Shown here: in pieces, positions 57,396 through 64,000 of the stretch
Layout of the letters: each line of letters opens with the position of its first letter
Position numbering within the stretch: position 1 is the stretch's first letter
Source: Enterobacter ludwigii
GTDB lineage: Bacteria; Pseudomonadota; Gammaproteobacteria; Enterobacterales; Enterobacteriaceae
Direction: 5' to 3'
DNA: 64,000 bases
Assembly: GCF_001750725.1 (NCBI RefSeq)
Contig: NZ_CP017279.1
Span: 2,542,001-2,606,000 of the forward strand
Position numbers and translations under genes: made by a program
Notes under the pieces: model-generated
What the model saw: only the letters and a program-made list of their open reading frames with translations
Database searches by the model: none
Told to the model about the DNA's origin: nothing

Positions 57396-59651
57396 CTACG
57401 CCATTTGTGAATTAGAGTTGTGAGACTCATTAATGAAGGCAACATATTCAACCATCTCATCTTCTGGGATTCGCTTAAATGGTTCATCAGGATCAACTGT
57501 GCGAGGGAGTCTTTCATAAAGCGTATGAAGATTGCGCTCATATTGGGTGGAATAGCTTCCCATAAAACCAAACTCCGTCATTCCCAGGAATTCTAACAAT
57601 GCTTTTTCATTGGCCTCTGCGCTCCCTTTTCCTTCTGCAGGTCTGGTCGTCATATGCTGCATCACATTGTTATAATCAGCCTGACTCTGTACCCAAGTAA
57701 AACAACGCATTATCGCTTCTTTCCTTAATTGCATCACACCCCATTTTTTTGTGTCTTTTTTTTGATTTTTGAGATCAATAATATCAAGCACATTAACATC
57801 CATTAGCTGAGCTATAATAGAGCCTTTCGTCTCAGGGGGGGTATACTTCAACTGATCCGGATTGTTGATAATGCTCTCCATTAGCTTTACTCGTTTATCT
57901 TCATTGTTGAGTGCCTCGTTTAAGGTACTTAAAACATCAGTAACCCTATCGCCCATCGATGAAACCGTATCTATTCCCGCCTGCATACCTCTGGCAGCCA
58001 GTATTATTGGTATAGCGCACAAGGCCTGAAATGAGCCTGGCTGCATCATGTCCTCAAGTTTCTGGTAGTCAACATTTCTCAGCATATACATAAAGCTTTT
58101 CATAAATGCCGCAAATGAATTACCGTCAACTTCAAAACCTAAAGACCCTTTGGCACCGACACCCCAACATAGTGCGGCCTTACAATATATTCTGAAGCGG
58201 CTACTAACATACGTTACGTAAAAAACTGCAGATCCGCCAGCACCAGCCTGTGCCGTTGCTCCAAAAGACAGTTTGGCAATAGCAGTAAACTTTGCCTCTT
58301 TATTCACAATTTGCTTGTTGCTATCGTGAGAAATTTGCTTATCTTCATCAGGGTGCGGATCAAACCATTCAATAGCACCGCTAACATTGCCACCCGCCTG
58401 TACGCCAGCAAAAGCGCCAATTTCTCCACCAGCCTGAACATCCGGCTGTGGAATGGTCAAATTAATCTTTCTCTGACCTGGAGGTGGCGGAGGGGTTAGC
58501 TTCGCCGGACTTCCCTTAATCCCATAGCCCTTTGCCATTTCTCCACTAAAATCAGCTTCTACACCCAATTCAATCCCAAGGCTTGCCCCGGCATTACCGG
58601 TCAACACCGCATTTATCGTGTAGCGAATAGCCCCCATATTACAGACACCACCTGCTACACCCGCAGTTGCTTTGGCAGGAAACAACAATGCAGTACCAAG
58701 CCGATCGGGAATAAAAAGTTCAGCGGACGCTTTTGCCTCACCCAGTGCAAAACTTGAATGACCCTCCATTTTCGCGGAGGCTTTCTTTTCTAAAGGGTTA
58801 AATTCAGCAGACAGCCCTGCCCCCTGGCTGTATCGCATCAGTTGAGCTTGTGCGCTGATGTCGACATATTGATGATAAGTAGACTCATCGTCGGGCTTAT
58901 CATTTTCATTGGGCCAGGTAAGCCCTTTATTCATTCTTTTCGCCCAGTCAGTAAGAACAACATTGCTGTCTTCTAATAGTTCATCTTCAAACTTAAGGCT
59001 GACTGACGCTTCTTTTAATTGTTTTATTAACTCTTCGGTATCAATCTTTCCCGAGCGAACTGTTTTTTTCGTTTCATTCCCATTAGCATCAACACCAGTA
59101 ACTTCTTTATCTGTATATTTAATGAAGCTGGCTTCACCGCTTTTCTTATTAACTTCACTAAGTTTATATTTTCGCCAGTGACTACGAATTTTATTCGAGC
59201 GAACATAAGCACTCTTAAATCCGGCAGTCTTTTGAAGAGGAATCAACTCCATAAGGCCGATAGCTGACTCTTTTGAGTTTTCATCAAGCAACTCCCCCTC
59301 AGGAACCTTTGCAGTCAACGTTGTAAGCTCTGCTTTTAATTTTTCGTTAGCGTCATTGAGTTGTTGATAGGTACTCTGAAGTTTGCTCTCATAAGCACGT
59401 TGTGGTTGCTTGCCTGCCTGAGTCAACATTTCGAAATTGAGTTCATCCAGAGCAATCTGCGCTTTTTTCTGGTCCTCCAGCAACGCTGTCATTTTCAGCT
59501 GTTCTTGTATGAGTAAGCGGTTATCTTTTGCATCAACGCAAAGCAGCGTTGCACTGCCCGGATGAAAATAAACCTGAGGGCCATGCTCTCCGTTGACAAC
59601 AGTGTTTTTACTCACGTTATCCAGACTACTTTGCTGTGTACCTTTAGTCAT
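57396..59651 (-). CDS. Candidate T6SS cargo effector, 751 residues, no known family recognised
   Basis: The gene follows vgrG by 16 bases with a good ribosome-binding site (AGGGAG) and precedes the FGE-like gene by 11, the place where VgrG cargo effectors are found. Visible parts: an N-terminal segment with GEHGPQVYFHPGSATLLCVD; a charged coiled coil at about 46-114; a middle region at about 265-515 of alternating small residues (AGASLGIELGVEADFSGE, GGEIGAFAGVQAGGNVSGA, FGATAQAGAGGSAVFYVTYV) with a PPPPPG hinge near 387; and a helical C-terminus with a hydrophobic stretch near 541-562. The middle resembles amphipathic, membrane-inserting strands. Function is unknown. Confidence 0.75.
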   Translation of the reverse strand: MTKGTQQSSLDNVSKNTVVNGEHGPQVYFHPGSATLLCVDAKDNRLLIQEQLKMTALLEDQKKAQIALDELNFEMLTQAGKQPQRAYESKLQSTYQQLNDANEKLKAELTTLTAKVPEGELLDENSKESAIGLMELIPLQKTAGFKSAYVRSNKIRSHWRKYKLSEVNKKSGEASFIKYTDKEVTGVDANGNETKKTVRSGKIDTEELIKQLKEASVSLKFEDELLEDSNVVLTDWAKRMNKGLTWPNENDKPDDESTYHQYVDISAQAQLMRYSQGAGLSAEFNPLEKKASAKMEGHSSFALGEAKASAELFIPDRLGTALLFPAKATAGVAGGVCNMGAIRYTINAVLTGNAGASLGIELGVEADFSGEMAKGYGIKGSPAKLTPPPPPGQRKINLTIPQPDVQAGGEIGAFAGVQAGGNVSGAIEWFDPHPDEDKQISHDSNKQIVNKEAKFTAIAKLSFGATAQAGAGGSAVFYVTYVSSRFRIYCKAALCWGVGAKGSLGFEVDGNSFAAFMKSFMYMLRNVDYQKLEDMMQPGSFQALCAIPIILAARGMQAGIDTVSSMGDRVTDVLSTLNEALNNEDKRVKLMESIINNPDQLKYTPPETKGSIIAQLMDVNVLDIIDLKNQKKDTKKWGVMQLRKEAIMRCFTWVQSQADYNNVMQHMTTRPAEGKGSAEANEKALLEFLGMTEFGFMGSYSTQYERNLHTLYERLPRTVDPDEPFKRIPEDEMVEYVAFINESHNSNSQMA

Positions 59652-59667
59652 TTTCTATCTCCCTGAA

Positions 59668-62163
59668 CTAACCACCGAGCAGTTCAATATTGATTTTGCT
59701 TTTTGCCGCACCGAATATTTCAGCCGTCTTACCTTCACTGTCAGTACGCCCTTCATAAACGGAACCATCAGCAGTGGTTATTCGATATCGCGTGTTAGCC
59801 AGGATATCGCCAGATTCCTTATCTTGCGCCACAAAGTTCTCGCTATACCCCTGGGGAAGTTCCGGTTTAGGTGCGTCATAGTCCGCACTTCCCATTTTTT
59901 GGACATTGGTACACTTCAGCAAAATATTTCCCGGGGCCCCAAGCTCCATATTTCCACCTGCCAGCTTCATAAATGCACCGTCACAGTTAACAATCAGCTC
60001 TGTTGCACCCGTGATAACCACTTTGCCTTCCACACTGGTTACCGTGACGTCTTTTTTAGCAATAGCCTCAAGCGCATCATCCTGTGCCTGAATTTCAACT
60101 TTTCCCTTAGCGGCAAAAAGTTTCATTCCGGCCTTTCGGGCCAGCATACTCACAGCTTCACCCGCAGCCACAGTAAAACGCTTAAGTGCGCTGATATCAG
60201 TATTTTGCTGGGACATGATCCCTACACTGGCTGCACCAGAAGCCACACGTACAGCCTGAGGACTGGTGATACTCACCCCTTCAGGCGCATTCAATATGAT
60301 CCCTGGTTTAGCAAGCTCTTTGAGAGCTGCGTTAAGCGTCTGCTGACTTGCAGTATCTGCTGGCAGGGCATCAGCCCCTTCAGCTGCAGATGACAAACTT
60401 TTTGCTATCGTCAGAGCATTTTCCAGCTGGGCAATCGCCTCTTGCATGGAAAGCATCTTGTCCCCGGCAAACGGCTGTTTATCTGCAGTGATAAATACCC
60501 CGGCCCCTCCGCGAATGGAAACGTGTCGGTCAGTACGTAACTCTGCGCCTTCGCCACGAAGTTCGCGGGAAGCGTTAACGTTGTGCCCTAAATTAAGTTG
60601 GGTCTTACCTCCGTATTCTGTACTGAGCTTAACGTGCTCTTCGCCGCGCTTGTCCTCCATCCGCAGCTTGTTCAGGCCAGCTGTGCGGATAACGTTACGC
60701 GTGCTGTTGGCTTCAGTGACGTGGTCAACGTGGCGGGAGTCGTGGAGGGCGTGAGCGATGTATGGACGGTCCGGGTCACCTTCATGGAACGCAATGGCGA
60801 CTTCAGTACCCTGTATCAGCGGAAAGTGAAAACCGTACTTGTCGCCTCCATAAGGTTTGGCAAAGCGTACCGGCATACTTTCCATGCCCTGACGTTTGTC
60901 GTCGCGGTCAGCGTCGAATTTCACCCGGTACATACCTGATGCATCCTGCCAGGCGTAGATATCGTTCTCTTTGGCGCTGGTCACTCGTGCCGTCAGGGTG
61001 CCGCTGACCACCGGGCGCTTTTTAGCAGCAGGACGCCAGCAGCGGTTCTCGTAGTAAGGCATCGCTACCCATGCCACCTTCAGGGCATTCTTACGGCTGG
61101 CAGAGTAGCCAGTGCGGATAATAACAATACCGTTCTCCGTTTCGCGGGGCAGTGTTGGTGGGATAGCCATTTCGGTGATGGTCAGCACCTGCGCCGGCCC
61201 CAGGGTGTGGTCGGTGCTGCTGCCGGTTACCGTGGTCTGGGTGGACAGAAAGCGCTCATGCTCCAGGCGCGCCCAGAAGTTACCGGTTTCTGCCGCTGGC
61301 GTGATTTTATCGCCACGTTCAAGGTGACGTGGCCGGTAGTGATACACATCACCGTAAGTATTCCCCTCCCCGTCGCCGCGGGTCATGTCAGCCGGTACTG
61401 AAGTCAGGATGTTCTGGGCTTCACGGTGGTTATAGTCACTGGCCGTGACAGAACGCTCCACCACGTTCTGTTGAACGTTAACGCCCCACACCGATTCGGC
61501 AGCATTATCATTCATTCCTGACGGGCTGCTGAGAGGTAGCGATTTGCCAAACGTCCAGGCGCTCTGCTTGTCAGCAAAGTGCACCACTTCAGTTTGCGTG
61601 TCCGGCTGCAGAGTGAAGAAGTAGAAAATCCCAACCTCGGCCAGCAGGCGTTCGATAAACTCCAGGTCACTTTCCTGGTACTGGTTTATCTGTTCCCGTT
61701 TTGGGTAAGTTTGTTTAAGCTTGAACTCATACTCCCATCCCTTCAAACCATGCTCGCCAAGAATTTGCTCTACCACTTCCGGCACTGATTTGTTGACGAA
61801 GAAACGGTGAGTACGAAACTGCTTGTCCAGTAAGGATATAAAAGGTTCCAGAATAATTTCATATGTAACCTGATCGCGTGAACCGGTCAGACGTCGGAAA
61901 TTTGTCACTACACCATGAACAATTTTACCGACCATAGAATTAAATAGTTCCCCCACCCCCATGCTCAGCGTAACGGTTTTACTCAACATCATTTCAGCCG
62001 TAATGTCCGGATGTGAACTGGTAAAACGAATAGTATAATGATAAAGAGCACTCATTTGTTCTAAACCATCAAAATGTTCCACATCTAATGGATAAGGACA
62101 GGAAGGAATATCGAGTTTATAGCGATTAAGGATACCCTCTGTCATTTTAAATATATCTTCCAT
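59668..62163 (-). CDS. vgrG: T6SS spike protein VgrG with C-terminal TTR-like extension
   Basis: An 831-residue VgrG. The gp27-like part carries YHYTIRFTSSHPDI and the segment ERLLAEVGIFYFF; the gp5/OB part has KPYGGDKYGFHFPLIQGTEVAIAFHEGDPDRPYI. A DUF2345 repeat region follows (GKVEIQAQDDALEAIAKKDVTV). The last ~75 residues (YRITTADGSVYEGRTDSEGKT) look like a transthyretin-like domain, which in EAEC VgrG1 binds the cargo effector. I chose the ATG at 62163 behind AGGAG; the frame is open 15 codons further. It makes the spike under the PAAR tip. Confidence 0.95.
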   Translation of the reverse strand: MEDIFKMTEGILNRYKLDIPSCPYPLDVEHFDGLEQMSALYHYTIRFTSSHPDITAEMMLSKTVTLSMGVGELFNSMVGKIVHGVVTNFRRLTGSRDQVTYEIILEPFISLLDKQFRTHRFFVNKSVPEVVEQILGEHGLKGWEYEFKLKQTYPKREQINQYQESDLEFIERLLAEVGIFYFFTLQPDTQTEVVHFADKQSAWTFGKSLPLSSPSGMNDNAAESVWGVNVQQNVVERSVTASDYNHREAQNILTSVPADMTRGDGEGNTYGDVYHYRPRHLERGDKITPAAETGNFWARLEHERFLSTQTTVTGSSTDHTLGPAQVLTITEMAIPPTLPRETENGIVIIRTGYSASRKNALKVAWVAMPYYENRCWRPAAKKRPVVSGTLTARVTSAKENDIYAWQDASGMYRVKFDADRDDKRQGMESMPVRFAKPYGGDKYGFHFPLIQGTEVAIAFHEGDPDRPYIAHALHDSRHVDHVTEANSTRNVIRTAGLNKLRMEDKRGEEHVKLSTEYGGKTQLNLGHNVNASRELRGEGAELRTDRHVSIRGGAGVFITADKQPFAGDKMLSMQEAIAQLENALTIAKSLSSAAEGADALPADTASQQTLNAALKELAKPGIILNAPEGVSITSPQAVRVASGAASVGIMSQQNTDISALKRFTVAAGEAVSMLARKAGMKLFAAKGKVEIQAQDDALEAIAKKDVTVTSVEGKVVITGATELIVNCDGAFMKLAGGNMELGAPGNILLKCTNVQKMGSADYDAPKPELPQGYSENFVAQDKESGDILANTRYRITTADGSVYEGRTDSEGKTAEIFGAAKSKINIELLGG

Positions 62164-62228
62164 TTCTATAACTCCTGTCCCGGCCAGAATGATATTGAAT
62201 AAAATCAAACTCCACAGTATGATGAATA

Positions 62229-62456
62229 CTATCTATAATGCACCCACTCAACATAAATATATTTCAGGGCGGGTTTATAAAGTCCATATCCTATGAGCAA
62301 GACCACTACACCTTCCCCGACTGGAATAAAGCGGTAAGGATTGGCAGAAAAGAAGTAGCAGTATACAGAGTAAACTATACTGATAGTTCCTGGTGTCATC
62401 CCGATGCTGGCAATGATCCGTGAAACAATGATAAGTATGAAATCTTTTATGTTCAT
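62229..62456 (-). CDS. Small two-helix membrane protein, paralogue of the next gene
   Basis: A 75-residue protein, MNIKDFILIIVSRI..., with two hydrophobic helices (about 4-32 and 45-60). The frame is open to an ATG at 62507, but the start at 62456 gives the same length as the upstream neighbour and aligns with it end to end (MN.K, FF, GY..Y, W..HY). It is probably an immunity protein for the small candidate toxin two genes upstream. No ribosome-binding site is evident for either start, so the start is uncertain. Confidence 0.65.
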   Translation of the reverse strand: MNIKDFILIIVSRIIASIGMTPGTISIVYSVYCYFFSANPYRFIPVGEGVVVLLIGYGLYKPALKYIYVEWVHYR

Positions 62457-62488
62457 AACGTTCAATTTAAACCAGGTGCCTAATAAAA

Positions 62489-62716
62489 CTAATAATGATC
62501 CTCCCATTTTTTATGAATTTTTGGGAATGCATATAGATAGATTACATATCCAACGCATGTAACAACAAAAGCCAGCCCTCCAAAGCAGAATTTGCTCTCT
62601 TGCTCTGATACAAAAAAGAACCAACAAGACATAATAAGTCCCACAAGGACTAAAGTTGCCCCAACAGCACAAACACCCTTAAAAAAGACAAAAATAATAG
62701 TGCTTTTAAAATTCAT
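62489..62716 (-). CDS. Small two-helix membrane protein, candidate immunity protein
   Basis: A 75-residue protein, MNFKSTIIFVFFKG..., with two hydrophobic helices (about 6-36 and 44-64) and a short basic C-terminus (KIHKKWEDHY). Its ATG overlaps the stop of the 210-residue gene by 4 bases (ATGA), the coupling often seen between toxin and immunity genes. The next gene encodes a diverged copy of it. Confidence 0.72.
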   Translation of the reverse strand: MNFKSTIIFVFFKGVCAVGATLVLVGLIMSCWFFFVSEQESKFCFGGLAFVVTCVGYVIYLYAFPKIHKKWEDHY

Positions 62717-63345
62717 AAGTCACCAAAAAAACATTTACAAATCTCATTAAACTCTTCTGAGTTGCATTCACCAATGGCGCATGCCATTTCAAATGGCTTT
62801 ACTGTATCTTCAACAAGAAAATATAAAAGGTCCACATCCCCCATACCTTTTAATTTATAATAAACTTTAGGATTCCTGCCTCGTAAATATCGTGACGTGT
62901 AAATAGCACGTGATGCTTCTGCACCAATCGAAAGTAATGATCCAATGACGGTCCCCGCAAACAGTGCCGTTGTTGCTCGATCCGAAATCACATATCCTAG
63001 CTGCACGCCGGTCAATTGTGAAAAAAGTGCTTTCCCCACACTACTGCCAGTAATTTGAAGACCGACAGCAGATATATCAACCCGGGAGATGAAATCATCG
63101 ATAAATGGCTTGATGATGTTATAAACAGTTTCTTTATCAAAAGTGATAGTTTTGATCAGCCTTGCTAACCGAAATTTATCATCCTGATTCTCTCTGCGGT
63201 GTTCAGTGTCTATAAAATCATAGCCAAGATAGGCAAAGCTAACGGGTAAGGAAATAACGCCTTTAGCCACGGCGCCGACAAAACCGGATCCATCGATATT
63301 AATGGCCTCAAGCATATCTCTGGCAATCTCTTTTGCGCTGTCCAT
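62713..63345 (-). CDS. Candidate membrane-active T6SS effector, 210 residues
   Basis: I do not recognise the family. The protein begins MDSAKEIARDMLEAI and has two glycine-rich hydrophobic segments, about 20-42 (GSGFVGAVAKGVISLPVSFAYL) and 110-142 (QLTGVQLGYVI, FAGTVIGSLLSIGA), separated by a charged linker. It ends in a Cys-containing tail (CNSEEFNEICKCFF). Size and glycine-zipper-like helices recall small pore-forming T6SS effectors such as Serratia Ssp6, but I cannot claim homology. It follows clpV by four bases (ATG at 63345, clpV stop at 63350) and is coupled to two small membrane proteins. Confidence 0.7.
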   Translation of the reverse strand: MDSAKEIARDMLEAINIDGSGFVGAVAKGVISLPVSFAYLGYDFIDTEHRRENQDDKFRLARLIKTITFDKETVYNIIKPFIDDFISRVDISAVGLQITGSSVGKALFSQLTGVQLGYVISDRATTALFAGTVIGSLLSIGAEASRAIYTSRYLRGRNPKVYYKLKGMGDVDLLYFLVEDTVKPFEMACAIGECNSEEFNEICKCFFGDL

Positions 63346-63349
63346 ATCA

Positions 63350-64000
63350 CTACCAATCAATTGCAGAACCAGAGCGCACATCAAACTCCAGCCCGATACC
63401 CTCTTCCTCACTCCAACCCATAATCAGAGACGTTGGTTTCTGTTTCGCGGCCATGTGAGTCAGCAGTTGTTGACTCAGCACAGGCAGAATTTGTTGATTG
63501 AGCAGACTGTCAACGTTACGCGCGCCGGTATCCGGCAGCAGACAGGCGGCAGTCAGCGCGTCATACAGGCTCTCATCAATCTGCGTGGTCAGGCCGTAAT
63601 GACGATGCAGGCGCCTGCTCACCTGCGAGAGTTTCATTTCCACGATGGTGCGCATGGCAGCCTCATGTAGCGGGCGGTAAATCACCGTCTGGAAACGGGC
63701 CAGCAGCGCCGGCTGGAAGTGGTCACGTAAAATCGGGCGCAGCAGTTCCTGTAGATCGCTTTCGCTGGCCTTCGGCTGTTCGTCCAGCAGTTGCATGATG
63801 TGGTCGCTGCCGAGGTTGGAGGTCATCAGAATTACGGTATTACGGAAGTCGATTTCTCGCCCTTCTCCGTCGCGCATAAAGCCGCGGTCGAAGACCTGAT
63901 AGAACAGGTTCATGACGTCGCGGTGCGCCTTTTCCACTTCATCCAGCAGCACCACGCTGTACGGACGCTTGCGCACCGCTTCGGTCAGAATGCCGCCCTG
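63350..64000 (-). CDS. clpV: T6SS sheath-recycling ATPase ClpV (TssH), C-terminal part
   Basis: Only the last 216 residues lie in the window; the gene continues beyond position 64000. The visible part begins QGGILTEAVRKRPYSVVLLDEVEKAH, which holds the Walker B of the second AAA+ domain. MTSNLGSDHIMQ carries sensor 1, and TDTGARNVDSLLNQ-like DTGARNVDSLLN carries the sensor 2 Arg. ClpV dismantles contracted TssBC sheaths for reuse. It is the first T6SS gene seen in the transcription order here. Confidence 0.95.
   Translation of the reverse strand, partial: QGGILTEAVRKRPYSVVLLDEVEKAHRDVMNLFYQVFDRGFMRDGEGREIDFRNTVILMTSNLGSDHIMQLLDEQPKASESDLQELLRPILRDHFQPALLARFQTVIYRPLHEAAMRTIVEMKLSQVSRRLHRHYGLTTQIDESLYDALTAACLLPDTGARNVDSLLNQQILPVLSQQLLTHMAAKQKPTSLIMGWSEEEGIGLEFDVRSGSAIDW

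Overview
The window is a chromosomal segment of an enterobacterium, most probably Enterobacter (E. cloacae complex) or a close relative. The gene order from yfcD to the tRNA-Arg gene follows the E. coli 52-53 minute region almost gene for gene, and most proteins look 80-95% like their E. coli namesakes as I remember them. No database search was possible, so the genus is an inference.

Layout. (1) 1-4509: a sugar-uptake operon on the minus strand with ascorbate-type PTS subunits EIIA, EIIB and EIIC and a transketolase split into two subunits. A divergent LacI-family regulator follows, with palindromic operators between them. (2) 4513-9044: small metabolic genes yfcD, yfcE, yfcF, yfcG, folX, yfcH and a GNAT acetyltransferase. 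(3) 9092-13153: the hisJQMP/argT basic amino acid ABC importer, with a sigma-54 promoter and NtrC-like sites before argT. (4) 13444-23160: the purF block (cvpA-purF-ubiX), dedD, folC, accD, dedA, truA, usg and pdxB. (5) 23275-34945: flk, yfcJ, fabB, mnmC, yfcL, epmC, yfcA, mepA, aroC, prmB, smrB and sixA. (6) 35155-42898: fatty-acid uptake and oxidation (fadIJ, fadL, with FadR-like operators), yfcZ, mlaA and yfdC. (7) 42974-43048: tRNA-Arg(CCU), argW. (8) 43357-64000: part of a type VI secretion system (T6SS) on the minus strand, cut by the window edge inside clpV.

The T6SS block reads, in transcription order: clpV (3' part), a small candidate toxin with two paralogous membrane proteins, vgrG, a 751-residue candidate cargo effector, an FGE-like lipoprotein, a disrupted exported protein, a PAAR spike tip, an unknown two-TM protein, tssM, tssA, tssF, tssG, tssJ, tssE and a TagA/VasL-like gene. 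Baseplate, membrane-complex and spike genes are present. Sheath (tssBC), tssK, tssL and hcp are not seen and would be expected upstream, beyond position 64000. Parts of the cargo segment (about 54.8-63.3 kb) look AT-richer than the structural genes, and this is where the least familiar genes lie. The most promising undescribed material is the effector/immunity-like pair of cassettes on either side of vgrG.

Regulation visible in the sequence includes LacI-type operators, a PurR box, sigma-54/NtrC elements, FadR and FabR operators, several intrinsic terminators, one classic REP, and a recurring short palindrome of the CCCTCTCCC/GGGAGAGGG type between genes.
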